A DNA stretch of 64,000 nt from NCBI RefSeq assembly GCF_031127905.1, contig NZ_JARXIC010000001.1, positions 124,001 through 188,000 of the forward strand. Direction: 5' to 3'. This document shows, piece after piece, positions 1-9,046 of this stretch. Made by a program: the position numbers and the translations under genes. This DNA is from Thalassobacterium sedimentorum (GTDB lineage: Bacteria; Verrucomicrobiota; Verrucomicrobiia; Opitutales; Coraliomargaritaceae). The first letter of the stretch is position 1. The number at the start of each line of letters is the position of its first letter. The notes beneath the pieces were generated by a model. The model made no database searches and had not been told where the DNA came from. It worked only from the letters and a program-made list of their open reading frames with translations.

Positions 1-1
1 A

Positions 2-1066
2 GCAATCCTGGCCTACGCAGCCTACCTGTGGCTGCCCCAGCACGCTGATACTTATGATCCCGCTCAAAGCCATGAGCAGGATCATGCAGAACAAGCATCG
101 ACGCCCTCAGCTCCCAAACCGCCCACCTCCAAGCATCTTGAAAGGCCCAGCACGGCTCCCCTCCGAGCGCAATCAAAAACAAGCTCAGCTGCCCTTCCCC
201 AGACACCAGGCCGGCCCATCGTAAATACATTAGAGCTACAAATGGCACTCGCACGTAAAGGCTTCTCCCCCGGCTCTATTGATGGAACCATCGGCACACA
301 AACTCGACAGGCGATTCGTGCCTACCAAATTGCTCACAATCTATCTCCAACTGGGGAGTTTGATGTAGCTACGCAAGCAGTACTTCAGATTACCGACCCT
401 ATCTACGACCTCGTGACTCTATCTCAGTCCCACTTTTCTCGTATCGATCCACCACCTCTTAGTTGGAAAGAACGTGCAACACGCTCACGCATGGCCTATT
501 ACTCCATTCTCGAAATGCTGGCAGAAAGCTGCATGAGCGATCCAGACTTACTGCAGCAACTCAATCCAAACCTTGATTTCAATGCACTGCAAGCAGATGA
601 CCGGATTCTCATCCCCAACATGGCCCCAGTGCAACTAAGCACACGTGCCGATTACCTGCAAATTTCACTATCCGAACGAACGCTACAAGCAATCGACTCT
701 CAAGGTCGCATTCTATTTCACTGCCCAGTCAGCATTGCTCGGCGAGTGGATAAACGACCGAGTGGCGCCCTGCACGTAAAGGTCCTGGTAGAAAAGCCCA
801 ACTACACCTTCAATCCTGCAATTCTCAGTAGTGCCGCAGCACGCGAAGGAATCACTCAAAAATTCGTTATCGAGCCCGGGCCCAATAACCCAGTAGGCAA
901 TATCTGGATCGGCCTGAACCTCCCCAGCTACGGAATACACGGCACTCCAGAGCCAGAGAAAGTTGGGCGCACAGAATCAAGCGGCTGCTTTCGTCTTGCC
1001 AATTGGAATGCCCAAACCCTGATCGATCTTGTCGAAGTCGGAACGATGGTCCAGGTCACTCCCTAA
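2..1066 (+). CDS. L,D-transpeptidase with peptidoglycan-binding domain (5' end missing)
   Basis: The reading frame is open from the window edge, so the true start lies upstream; the first in-frame ATG (242) falls inside the peptidoglycan-binding domain and is not the start. In order it shows a hydrophobic stretch (AYAAYLWLP), a Pro/Ser/Ala-rich linker, a PG_binding_1 domain (motif GSIDGTIGTQT), a LysM-like segment (LNPNLDFNALQADDRILIP) and a YkuD catalytic domain ending in HGTPEPEKVGRTESSGCFRL, the classic His...Ser-x-Gly-Cys-x-Arg signature with the catalytic Cys. Such enzymes form 3-3 crosslinks in peptidoglycan or attach proteins to it from the periplasmic side. The architecture (membrane anchor, linker, PG-binding, LysM, YkuD) is typical of Verrucomicrobia/Planctomycetes homologues. 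Substrate preference cannot be read from sequence. Confidence 0.9.
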   Translation, partial: AILAYAAYLWLPQHADTYDPAQSHEQDHAEQASTPSAPKPPTSKHLERPSTAPLRAQSKTSSAALPQTPGRPIVNTLELQMALARKGFSPGSIDGTIGTQTRQAIRAYQIAHNLSPTGEFDVATQAVLQITDPIYDLVTLSQSHFSRIDPPPLSWKERATRSRMAYYSILEMLAESCMSDPDLLQQLNPNLDFNALQADDRILIPNMAPVQLSTRADYLQISLSERTLQAIDSQGRILFHCPVSIARRVDKRPSGALHVKVLVEKPNYTFNPAILSSAAAREGITQKFVIEPGPNNPVGNIWIGLNLPSYGIHGTPEPEKVGRTESSGCFRLANWNAQTLIDLVEVGTMVQVTP

Positions 1067-1178
1067 TCCGACTCAAAGAGTCACCCACACCAAAACAGAC
1101 ACCTATCATCGCATAAGCTCCGATTGACTCATGATAGCAAGACAAGCGATATTCAGACTGAGCTTACAAACTAATATC

Positions 1179-2426
1179 CTATTTCCCAAAAATTTGCAAA
1201 ATATGCCGTTCAAACAGATTCTCTGTCACATTTTTCGCAATCACGGATTCATTCGCTTTGAGTGCATCCGTATAGCGCTCTTTCATTTCTGCGGCAACCT
1301 TGAAGCCGACGTGAATGAGCTGTCGAAAGTTAAGATTATAATCAGGATGGCTTTGAACATGGCGAAGGGTGTTCACATATTTCGCGGAATCCCAAGAATG
1401 AACTTCTTCGGGCGTGGGCAGCTCAGCCTTGTCGATATCGATAACTGTCGCATACGGCGCTGTTAGTTCATCGAAACGACGATAGGCGCCGGCATACACA
1501 TCCTTGGCAATTTGTAGTGCATCACCGTCAGCTTCAGCCAACCCAATAACCTCTTCGAGCCATGTGGTGCCCGCAGTTTTCACGTGGAGCCCGACATCAT
1601 GCTTGGTGATCAGCTTCTTGATGATCGGATAGATAGAAAATTTATCAGAACCAGAATGCACACTTAGTTTCAGGCTCTTCGGTAAGCCAAATTCTTTAAT
1701 GGCATATGCGATCACAGAGAGATCCTCATCAAACTCCTTCTCAAACTGAACAAGATCACCGACATAATCAACGCCCTTGTTAAAACGACCAGTAAACTTT
1801 GGCGCAATCGTCTGCGCTGGAATGCCTTCAGCTGCGATCATCGACAAAATAAGAAAGAGATCAATCGGCGTCTGCGGCAAATCGGTCTCATCCACCGACA
1901 CCTCAGTAATAAAATTATCCGTGCCCTTGGCTGCGACGATGTGGTCGTAAATTGCTTTGGCCCCCTTAATTGCGACAAGAAATTTACCAGCAACTTCACG
2001 CAAATCCGCTTCAGTCACATGAAAAGGCGTCTGAATGCCGGGAATCAGCAAAGAACCTGTATATTTTTGATTCACCGCAATGAAAGCATCAACATCTGCT
2101 GCAGCAGGCGTTTCACCAACAAAATCAGCCACATCTAAAGTATAAAAATTACTACCAGCGAGGAAGCTATCGACCGTCTTTAAACCAATGTGATCGGCAT
2201 CTACATAGAAATCTCCAGTCCATCCGAGTGCAGCGACGGCGGCATCCGCTTCTAAACGGAGATCGTCCGGTTGGCTCTTAACAATACTATGCTCACGAAA
2301 TGACTTATTCCATGTCGGATAAAGATCAATGCCAGCATTCTTGCCATTAATGACAGACTGCAGCTGAGCTTTGCCTTGGTGCGCGAAACGATCGCCCATG
2401 CCTAAAGTGTATTTTTGAATCACCAT
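1179..2426 (-). CDS. uxaE: Tagaturonate/fructuronate epimerase UxaE
   Basis: A 415-residue protein recognised as the UxaE family, which interconverts D-tagaturonate and D-fructuronate so that galacturonate can enter the glucuronate branch leading to KDG. Recognisable stretches are KYTLGMGDRFAHQGKAQL near the N-terminus, FTGRFNKGVDYVGD, KLSVHSGSDKFSIYP and LHVKTAGTTWLEEVIGLA, whose His, Glu and Asp residues fit a metal-dependent TIM-barrel epimerase. I chose the ATG at 2426: the 21 extra residues of the longer frame are hydrophobic and lie over the divergent control region. It is cytoplasmic (no signal peptide). It is divergent from an AraC regulator, with an operator-like element between them, suggesting uronate-dependent control. 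Function is inferred from family resemblance. Confidence 0.8.
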   Translation of the reverse strand: MVIQKYTLGMGDRFAHQGKAQLQSVINGKNAGIDLYPTWNKSFREHSIVKSQPDDLRLEADAAVAALGWTGDFYVDADHIGLKTVDSFLAGSNFYTLDVADFVGETPAAADVDAFIAVNQKYTGSLLIPGIQTPFHVTEADLREVAGKFLVAIKGAKAIYDHIVAAKGTDNFITEVSVDETDLPQTPIDLFLILSMIAAEGIPAQTIAPKFTGRFNKGVDYVGDLVQFEKEFDEDLSVIAYAIKEFGLPKSLKLSVHSGSDKFSIYPIIKKLITKHDVGLHVKTAGTTWLEEVIGLAEADGDALQIAKDVYAGAYRRFDELTAPYATVIDIDKAELPTPEEVHSWDSAKYVNTLRHVQSHPDYNLNFRQLIHVGFKVAAEMKERYTDALKANESVIAKNVTENLFERHILQIFGK

Positions 2427-2464
2427 AACACATAAGATAACAAAATAAGCTGATTTCGAATATT

Positions 2465-2491
2465 GCAAAACCGCACAGCCTATAGGCAAAA
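2465..2491. promoter_or_regulatory. AraC-type operator candidate, copy 1 (uxaE/araC intergenic)
   Basis: Two GCAAAA half-sites at 2465-2470 and 2486-2491 lie in the same orientation with starts 21 bp apart, two helical turns, as is usual for AraC-family direct-repeat operators. The core CAGCCTATAGGCAAAA is repeated almost exactly at 4696-4711. It lies in the 71 bp between the uxaE start (2426) and the regulator start (2498) and ends 6 bp before that ATG, so binding could affect both genes. Confidence 0.55.
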
Positions 2492-2497
2492 TCGCTC

Positions 2498-3325
2498 ATG
2501 ATTAGCGGACATAAAAACCTTCGATATTTCACATTCGGCGAACGTCGCTATGGTTCACAACCCATTTTCGGAAAAAAACGAAACATGTGGGAGTTTGAAT
2601 TCATTTTAGAAGGTTACGCCCACCCCAGCGGTGTACAAACACCTGTCATAGCAGATCCACTGCCACGTCTGTATATCTCACATCCTCATTCAGAGCATGG
2701 GTGGACAGACGATCAAGATAGCACTTCTGAGGTCGTGGTTTTACATTTTTATGAGGTTCCCGAAGAATTAAAAGACCGTATCGAACCCACAAAGCCACTA
2801 CTCATCGAACTCGACCAGCCCACTCTCGATCGATTCAGTCCAATGCTTCAAAGTTTACGGGAACAAGCTAATAATGCTGATGCGCTCTCCTCCCTCAACA
2901 TGCTAAGTATACTTATAGAACTGTGTAAGCTTGCGCTCAATAATATCTCAAGATTCACCCTCCCTTCAGATTCATTAGACAAAGTCAGTCGTACACTTCA
3001 CTGGTTCGAAGAAAATCTAGGACGCTCACCAAGTGTCGAAGACGCCGCTCGCTCAGTAGGGGTATCCACCGCACATTTACGTCGTCTGTTCGCAGAAGCA
3101 AACCGCCCCTCACCTAAAAGCGAACTCGTGCGCCTACAAATCGAGGCCGCACAACGCGGGTTGCTTGAGGGTTGGACTCAAAAAGCAATTGCCGCATTTT
3201 TAGGATACAGTGAACCCAGCACCTTTGCACGCGCCTTTCGTGACGCTTGCGGTCAACCACCTGGAAGCTGGCTGAAGCAACGACAACGAGAGATCATTAC
3301 CAGTAAGACCTCTAAGGCAAAGTAA
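2498..3325 (+). CDS. AraC family transcriptional regulator (uronate module)
   Basis: A 275-residue protein with an N-terminal cupin-like sensor region (about residues 1-130) and a C-terminal double helix-turn-helix of AraC type (about 165-262; SVEDAARSVGVSTAHLRRLF, then AIAAFLGYSEPSTFARAFRD). Such proteins usually activate neighbouring sugar catabolism genes on ligand binding. It is divergent from uxaE and convergent with the Gfo/Idh gene, whose upstream region carries the same operator-like sequence as the uxaE/araC spacer, so it probably controls both. The ATG at 2498 has no Shine-Dalgarno motif. The ligand is unknown; a uronate or its product is the contextual guess. Confidence 0.88.
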   Translation: MISGHKNLRYFTFGERRYGSQPIFGKKRNMWEFEFILEGYAHPSGVQTPVIADPLPRLYISHPHSEHGWTDDQDSTSEVVVLHFYEVPEELKDRIEPTKPLLIELDQPTLDRFSPMLQSLREQANNADALSSLNMLSILIELCKLALNNISRFTLPSDSLDKVSRTLHWFEENLGRSPSVEDAARSVGVSTAHLRRLFAEANRPSPKSELVRLQIEAAQRGLLEGWTQKAIAAFLGYSEPSTFARAFRDACGQPPGSWLKQRQREIITSKTSKAK

Positions 3326-3333
3326 TCCAAGGC

Positions 3334-4644
3334 TTAGAGCTGAGGAAACATTTCAGAAATCTTAACCGGTAAACCAGTCGCCATAGACTGGTTCGCAGCA
3401 ATTCCGGTAAGAATGGAAAGAGCTCCATCTTCATGACCTGCAGCACGCCCAAGTGAATCTTCCTGAGGCTCACCAAACACGTCACGCAATAAAATCGCAT
3501 CCGCGCCACCATGGCCGCCTGTATTGCTTTCTTCCAACTCGATTTTCTGCGGCTCGCCCCAATGAGGACGATAGAGCAGAGTCGTCGGTTCCACGACCTG
3601 GTGAGTCGAGCCTCCTTTAACATTACGACTTAGATTATGATCCCCCTCGCCAGCACTCACATATGACTTCTCAGTGACATCAATCTCAAGACGTCCCTTT
3701 GTTCCATTAAAAGCGACACGATACCCCTCCCAAGGAGCAAAAGCCACCAAGTGATAAGTCATCACGGTCTTATTCTGATAACGAACCATCACACCGATAT
3801 CATCCTCGATGGAGATACCATCTCCAAATACGTTCTGATCACGCTGATAACCATCGGCCGACTCACAATCATAATAAAGCGATTTAAGATCGGCCTCTTG
3901 ATTCATATCTAAAGCAAAAGGATCATTCGCAGCCAAAGCATCTCCGGTACCGCGTGTATAAAATCGCGGCTCACCACGATTCTCTGCATTCTCACGCCCA
4001 TAGAAACGCAGGTCCCCCATCGCCATAACCGTTTCCGGACGGCTCGATAGCCACCAGTTAACCAAATCAAAATGATGTGTGGACTTATGCACCATTAATC
4101 CGCCACTGTTGCGCTTATCCCGATGCCAGCGACGGAAGTAATCAGCCCCATGCTTAGTGTCCAACATCCACTCAAAGTGCACCGAGGTCACATTACCAAT
4201 GATCCCCGATTGTAACAACTCCTTGACTTTTGAATTTCGCGGCGCGTAGCGGTAGTTAAATGTCACTGTTAGTTTTTTACCAGTGCGCTGCTGCGTTTCC
4301 AGAATTTGGCTACATTTTTCAGTATCTACCGTCATCGGTTTTTCAGAAACCACATCACAACCAGCTTCCATAGCTCGGCAAATATACTCATGATGAGTTC
4401 GATCCACACTCGTTACAATAACCACATCGACCGAATGCTGCTCGATCATTTTCTCGAACTCTGCCGGGGCATAGGTCGGCAGATCTAAATTTACAGTTTT
4501 CTGCCATGCTTGCATACGAAGCGGATTTACATCACACAAGGCAACTAGCTCACAGGTATTCGCATATGTGTTAAGAATGGCATTACGAAACATCGTAGAA
4601 CGGCTCCCGGTCCCAACAATTGCATATTTTTTAAGATTTTTCAT
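3334..4644 (-). CDS. Gfo/Idh/MocA family oxidoreductase
   Basis: A 436-residue NAD(P)-dependent sugar or polyol dehydrogenase. The N-terminal Rossmann fold begins with AIVGTGSRS; the family EKP signature is at residues 101-103 (VVSEKPMTVD), and the catalytic region GGLMVHKSTHHFDLVNWW around residues 181-198 carries the Lys/His cluster expected for substrate binding. It is longer than the usual 330-390 residues, with an extended C-terminal beta-sheet domain, as in homologues acting on modified sugars. There is no signal peptide. Its stop lies 8 bp from the stop of the convergent AraC gene. The upstream region holds two operator-like copies matching the one before that regulator, so co-regulation with uxaE is likely. 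The substrate cannot be assigned. Confidence 0.85.
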   Translation of the reverse strand: MKNLKKYAIVGTGSRSTMFRNAILNTYANTCELVALCDVNPLRMQAWQKTVNLDLPTYAPAEFEKMIEQHSVDVVIVTSVDRTHHEYICRAMEAGCDVVSEKPMTVDTEKCSQILETQQRTGKKLTVTFNYRYAPRNSKVKELLQSGIIGNVTSVHFEWMLDTKHGADYFRRWHRDKRNSGGLMVHKSTHHFDLVNWWLSSRPETVMAMGDLRFYGRENAENRGEPRFYTRGTGDALAANDPFALDMNQEADLKSLYYDCESADGYQRDQNVFGDGISIEDDIGVMVRYQNKTVMTYHLVAFAPWEGYRVAFNGTKGRLEIDVTEKSYVSAGEGDHNLSRNVKGGSTHQVVEPTTLLYRPHWGEPQKIELEESNTGGHGGADAILLRDVFGEPQEDSLGRAAGHEDGALSILTGIAANQSMATGLPVKISEMFPQL

Positions 4645-4684
4645 ATATACATCAATCTAACATAACCATTCTATTTAGGAAATT

Positions 4685-4763
4685 GCAGAATCGCTCAGCC
4701 TATAGGCAAAAACGTACACGATTAAAAAACCAAACAGTGCAAAACCGTGCAACCTACGCAAAA
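4685..4763. promoter_or_regulatory. AraC-type operator candidates, copies 2 and 3 (upstream of Gfo/Idh gene)
   Basis: Copy 2 (4685-4711) has GCAGAA and GCAAAA starting 21 bp apart around TCGCTCAGCCTATAG, nearly identical to the element at 2465-2491. Copy 3 (4739-4763) has GCAAAA repeats starting 19 bp apart and shares TGCAAAACCG with copy 1. Both lie 41-119 bp upstream of the Gfo/Idh start (4644). Together they suggest the AraC protein encoded at 2498-3325 binds here. Confidence 0.5.
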
Positions 4764-4866
4764 GGTAAGATCATTTCAATAGTATCCAGCTCATCAGTCA
4801 CCTGCTTACATTACTCATAAGCCGATGCCCCTCTGGGCAATGCGATTCATATTGGGATCACAGGCG

Positions 4867-6906
4867 TCAGTATGTCAGAACAATCATTTGATGGCAGAGT
4901 AATTCAGCAACCTTAAAGTAAACAATGCCATTGATTTGCTCAAACTCAAGCGACTCCCCTGACGGCTCAAGTCGAACAGAATTCACAACAATGTTGAGTC
5001 GTATTTCCACGGTGAGTCCAGTCAAAGGAACGAGGTCCTCAATCACTTCATAAGATTGTTGCGCCCCCGAAATATTACCTCCATGTAAATCAACCGCACC
5101 ACCACGATTAATGGTATTCGCGTATAGAAGATGCAGAATAAAACGTTGCTCGTCACTTTGATGCATCAGCGACACACGTCCATTCGAAGGCAATCCTGAA
5201 ACATTCAGCGAACGATCCTCCGCCATTAACTGCGCTAGAATCTTCTCAAAATACTGGCGCAGCGCCACCTGACCATAGCTACGGTAGATCGAAAAGATAG
5301 GATGCGCGAGATAAGCGATATTCCCTTTACGGACACCGCAACTAAAACCAGACGCTTCCGGCTGGTTTGGTGCATGTTGATGACTGCAGAAGTGATCCCA
5401 TTGACGATTGAAATACGGATCATAAACATCACCAAACGATTCCCCATCAGTCACCTTCACGCGATGACTCTGCGCATACATTACCATCGGACGATTTACA
5501 AAATCCGCACGCAAGCCTGCTCTCGGCAACACATAATCAGGCGAATATTCTGAGAGTTCGCCAACCTCAGCACCCACGTCAAACAACATACCACGTTTGG
5601 GATCAATGCCACTACTTCCAGTCAATAAGAGCATACCGCCCTCCGCAAGATATGCCTTCAACTTGACTTCCAGCTCTGGCACGACATCGACATCGTCCGG
5701 CAAGATGAGTAGCTTATAGTTTGAAAAATCCATCTCTATATCCAGCACATCAAAGAGCACATGTGCCTCCAACAACATGCGTCCCGCACCGGTATCCGAT
5801 GGACGCTCGCGGCGATTCGTTAGAAAACTATCTGCTCCATGAACCGCCGCACTGCAAATCAAACCAACATCCGCATAACTCTTTGCGCCCTGCACAAAAA
5901 TTTCCTTCTGCGCCACCTCGCGATAGGCAGCTCCAATAATCTCGTATGTACTTTCGTCAAGTGTGCCATCGGGATGCAACTGATCCCCCACACTGCACTT
6001 AGCACCAAATGCCAGCATAGCGCAGCACTCATAGCGTAGCGCATTAGGATGCTTATAACCACCAAATTCCCCCCACGTGGAATGAAATTTCCCTGTCATA
6101 CCTAGATAGTCTAAATCCAATTTATGAGCATACTTCGCGGACATTGGAAAGTGGTCATAGCCCCAACCACCCGTCGGCAAACTCTCCAGCTCCAAGTGAC
6201 TGAAGAATTGCAGAATATCACGATACCCAGGCGTCACATGACCACTATTATGAAAGATCGGCATATTCGGATCAATCGATCTTACAGTTTCTGTTACACG
6301 CTGGTAATACTTCATCAACCCGTCTAAACGACTCTGACGGCGATCCTCTGGCTTTAAAGGGTCAAGCCCTTTCGCTTGCATATGCTGTAAAGCCCAAACA
6401 GAGCAATCTTCGTTTTGAGAGATGATGTCCAAAAAGATACCATCTGCATTCGGAAACAAATGCATCACCTCTTTAACCTGCTCACATAAATAATCCAAAT
6501 ACGGTGAGTGAAAACTTAGCATCTTAAAACCTGGCTTCAGGTTGGAATCAGTCCAACCTGAGTATTTACCTTCAGGGCTAATTTCACGCCATTCGGGATG
6601 CTCATCTGCGGCCAAATTGTGCACGCCAGCAGTCAAATAAATCGGGACATTAATACCAACTTCCTTACAGGCATCAAACTGCGCACGCAATAAGTCAAAA
6701 GACAAACCAGGATGACGCTTCCCCACCTTGGTATCGTAATAACTCCAGCCATGATGACAGGTCGCAAAAGTGGAAACACTATTCACCGCTGCTCGCTGCA
6801 GTGTCGCCTGATAAGCAGCCTTATCAAATTGAGTGCCGATGCCAGCTATGGCTCCAGAGGTATGAAAATCAAGATGGATTTGGCGAAAACGTAATGATGT
6901 AGTCAT
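4867..6906 (-). CDS. Putative glycoside hydrolase, GHL6-like barrel with GH42-type trimerisation domain
   Basis: A 679-residue protein with no signal peptide. The first ~380 residues look like the TIM barrel of the 'hypothetical glycosyl hydrolase 6' group: conserved WSYYDTKVGKRHPGL, an acidic strand end in NADGIFLDIISQNEDCS, and HLELESLPTGGWGYDHFP. Residues ~390-560 resemble the Rossmann-like trimerisation domain of GH42 enzymes (YKLLILPDDVDVVPELEVKL, GGMLLLTGSSG), followed by a C-terminal beta-domain. The ATG at 6906 is preferred to a GTG three codons upstream. It is divergent from an AraC regulator with 105 bp between them, a typical substrate-inducible pair. The barrel suggests a retaining glycosidase acting on oligosaccharides; neither catalytic residues nor substrate can be named from sequence alone. 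Confidence 0.65.
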   Translation of the reverse strand: MTTSLRFRQIHLDFHTSGAIAGIGTQFDKAAYQATLQRAAVNSVSTFATCHHGWSYYDTKVGKRHPGLSFDLLRAQFDACKEVGINVPIYLTAGVHNLAADEHPEWREISPEGKYSGWTDSNLKPGFKMLSFHSPYLDYLCEQVKEVMHLFPNADGIFLDIISQNEDCSVWALQHMQAKGLDPLKPEDRRQSRLDGLMKYYQRVTETVRSIDPNMPIFHNSGHVTPGYRDILQFFSHLELESLPTGGWGYDHFPMSAKYAHKLDLDYLGMTGKFHSTWGEFGGYKHPNALRYECCAMLAFGAKCSVGDQLHPDGTLDESTYEIIGAAYREVAQKEIFVQGAKSYADVGLICSAAVHGADSFLTNRRERPSDTGAGRMLLEAHVLFDVLDIEMDFSNYKLLILPDDVDVVPELEVKLKAYLAEGGMLLLTGSSGIDPKRGMLFDVGAEVGELSEYSPDYVLPRAGLRADFVNRPMVMYAQSHRVKVTDGESFGDVYDPYFNRQWDHFCSHQHAPNQPEASGFSCGVRKGNIAYLAHPIFSIYRSYGQVALRQYFEKILAQLMAEDRSLNVSGLPSNGRVSLMHQSDEQRFILHLLYANTINRGGAVDLHGGNISGAQQSYEVIEDLVPLTGLTVEIRLNIVVNSVRLEPSGESLEFEQINGIVYFKVAELLCHQMIVLTY

Positions 6907-7011
6907 GCCGCTCACACTGTCATCATTTCCACTGAGCTAAAGCATAAACACTTGTGAATCTCTCGACATTAGTGGTATATTTTCACACAACTCCTCAAAA
7001 TGGGATGATTC

Positions 7012-7785
7012 ATGAAAATACAGACAATACCCAGAATCCATAAGCTGGCTTGGGCTCTCCACGGGCAGCAGGTCGAACAAGAAACGTATCGCCTGCCCAA
7101 TTACTGGTCACTACACTTTTACGAATACAGCGGTTGGATCGACTGTGGCACACAACGCTATCAATTGAAGCCCGGCGCTTGCTCAATAGTTCCAGCGGAC
7201 ATTCCAATCACCTTTTACTATCAAGGATTGTCCAAGCATTTGTACTGTCACTTCCAACTGCAAACGAAGCCCCACATAAGCGAATTTAATTTCATTCAAG
7301 CTGACACACGACTACCACAACTTAAAAATTTGCTTGCAGGCGCGCACTCATTACTACGCACAGCGCCACAACGTGCCAACCTTAGATTATGGGACGTTCT
7401 ACTTGGTCTACAGGATATTGTCACATACCCTGATAATCATTTAAAACACGAACGTATCCTTGAGACCGCAACGGAAATAGTGCAACAGGAAATGACAAGT
7501 CCATTAACTATACAAGAGCTTGCACGGCGCTGCCAGCTATCGCACAATCAATTCACCCGCACTATAAAACAACAAACAGGTGACACTCCAGCGATCTGGC
7601 TACGCAAACTTCGAACAGAGCGCGCCAAGGAGCTCCTCAGTTATTCCAACCTACCGATCAAAGTAATCGCGACAGAAGTCGGCTACCCCGACTTGCAACA
7701 CTTTAACAAAGTTATTCGCCAACATCTGGGAGTATCCCCCCGACGTTTCAGACAAAATCAATCTAGACTGACTATTGCGCTATAA
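7012..7785 (+). CDS. AraC family transcriptional regulator
   Basis: A 257-residue protein with a cupin-type sensor half (residues ~1-140; GTQRYQLKPGACSIVPADIP) and a C-terminal AraC DNA-binding domain with two helix-turn-helix units (LTIQELARRCQLSHNQFTRT, and IKVIATEVGYPDLQHFNKVI) ending in the usual GVSPRRFRQ. It is divergent from the GHL6-like hydrolase at 4867-6906, which it probably regulates. No clear operator repeat could be picked out in the 105 bp between them. It lies 219 bp ahead of the CE7 esterase and may also influence that gene. The ligand is unknown. Confidence 0.88.
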   Translation: MKIQTIPRIHKLAWALHGQQVEQETYRLPNYWSLHFYEYSGWIDCGTQRYQLKPGACSIVPADIPITFYYQGLSKHLYCHFQLQTKPHISEFNFIQADTRLPQLKNLLAGAHSLLRTAPQRANLRLWDVLLGLQDIVTYPDNHLKHERILETATEIVQQEMTSPLTIQELARRCQLSHNQFTRTIKQQTGDTPAIWLRKLRTERAKELLSYSNLPIKVIATEVGYPDLQHFNKVIRQHLGVSPRRFRQNQSRLTIAL

Positions 7786-8004
7786 ACATTATCATTGAAG
7801 CATGATATCCTGAAACCACACATCCCTGACGCACACATTGGGCAACCCATGCAACAATCAGGAATACTAATCTGTTCATAGGTAATCGAAATAAATGTTT
7901 GCCATTTAAGAAATACGATTGAAAGCAAGCGAAATATGGGCTGGAACTAATTTTCCTAGTAAACCTATTTCCCCCATATCACACATCATAATCCTTCCAT
8001 CATT

Positions 8005-8967
8005 ATGCCAGTCTTAGATCAGCCTCTTGAGCAGCTAGTTCAATACACAACCTCCACTCCTAAGCCGGCCAACTTTGAGGCATTTTGGAAAAATGGCATA
8101 CAAGAGCTAGAGGCACTCGAGCCGGAAATCAGCTTCACAGAAGTCGATTTCAAAGCACCCTATGCGCAATGTCGCTCGATGCATTTCACCGGAACAGGAG
8201 GAGCGCGCGTTCATGCACGCCTAGCAACACCAATTAAACCTGCTAAAGAACCAGGACCAGCTCTGCTACTCTTTCATGGTTATTCCGGATCAGCTCCAAG
8301 CTGGATTGAGATGCTCCCCTACGTTGCAGCAGGCTTCACTGTCGCCGGTTTGGATTGCCGCGGACAAGGTGGACTATCAGAAGATGCTATTTCCACTAAA
8401 GGCAACACACTGCATGGACACATCATAAAAGGACTCGATGACGCCCCGGAAAAACTCTACTATCGAAACGTGTTTCTAGATACAGCGCTTCTGGCACGCA
8501 TCATCATGGGCATGGATACTGTCGACGCCAATAGAGTTGCCGCATCCGGCGGAAGCCAAGGTGGTGCCTTGGCATTGGCCTGTGGAGCCCTCGAACCACG
8601 AATCAAACGTGTCTACTCACAATTCCCCTTTCTAAGTGATTATAAACGTGTTTGGGAGATGGATTTAGACCAAAATGCATACGTAGGTTTGAGAGACTAT
8701 TTCCGTCGCTTTGACCCGCTACATAAACGTGAAGACGCGATATTTGAAAAATTAGGCTACATCGACGTCAGCCACTTATCCGCCCACATCAAAGGCGAAG
8801 TCCTAATGAGCATCACACAATTAGACAACATTTGCCCCCCCTCCACTCAATTCGCTGCTTACAACGCCATTACGGCACCGAAATCATATCTCCTCTACCC
8901 TGATTTCGGCCATGAAACACTGCCAGGTGCGAACGATGCAGCCTTTGAATTTATACTAGCCTTGTAA
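8005..8967 (+). CDS. Acetylxylan esterase / cephalosporin-C deacetylase family (CE7)
   Basis: A 320-residue alpha/beta hydrolase with the CE7 signatures: RGQGG at residues 119-123, GGSQGG at 182-187 with nucleophile Ser184, Asp274 (QLDNICPPS) and GHE at 302-304 with catalytic His303. Length matches the family (about 320). CE7 enzymes remove O-acetyl groups from short xylo-oligosaccharides and other small acetylated sugars. There is no signal peptide, so it acts in the cytoplasm on imported acetylated oligosaccharides. It fits a cell that also encodes a GH52 beta-xylosidase 50 kb downstream. It is monocistronic and convergent with the GH13 gene, with a hairpin between them. The class assignment is secure; the natural substrate is not. 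Confidence 0.88.
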   Translation: MPVLDQPLEQLVQYTTSTPKPANFEAFWKNGIQELEALEPEISFTEVDFKAPYAQCRSMHFTGTGGARVHARLATPIKPAKEPGPALLLFHGYSGSAPSWIEMLPYVAAGFTVAGLDCRGQGGLSEDAISTKGNTLHGHIIKGLDDAPEKLYYRNVFLDTALLARIIMGMDTVDANRVAASGGSQGGALALACGALEPRIKRVYSQFPFLSDYKRVWEMDLDQNAYVGLRDYFRRFDPLHKREDAIFEKLGYIDVSHLSAHIKGEVLMSITQLDNICPPSTQFAAYNAITAPKSYLLYPDFGHETLPGANDAAFEFILAL

Positions 8968-8975
8968 CTTGCTGC

Positions 8976-9000
8976 GCAGGGCCAGTCTCCATTGCCCTGC
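8976..9000. terminator. Hairpin between convergent CE7 and GH13 genes
   Basis: GCAGGGC (8976-8982) pairs with GCCCTGC (8994-9000) across an 11-nt loop in the 79 bp between two converging genes. There is no adjacent T-run, so it is only a plausible bidirectional terminator. Confidence 0.4.
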
Positions 9001-9046
9001 ATTGGCAACAAAGCTCTGAGCATTTTTCGCCATATCAAGCTACTTA

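Noticed and set aside
1131-1466. 111-codon plus-strand frame after the L,D-transpeptidase
   Set aside because: Mostly antisense to uxaE and without any recognisable feature.
6952-6990. TTGTGAA ... TTCACACAA in the GHL6/AraC spacer
   Set aside because: The arms are unequal and widely separated; no repeat elsewhere supports it as a binding site.
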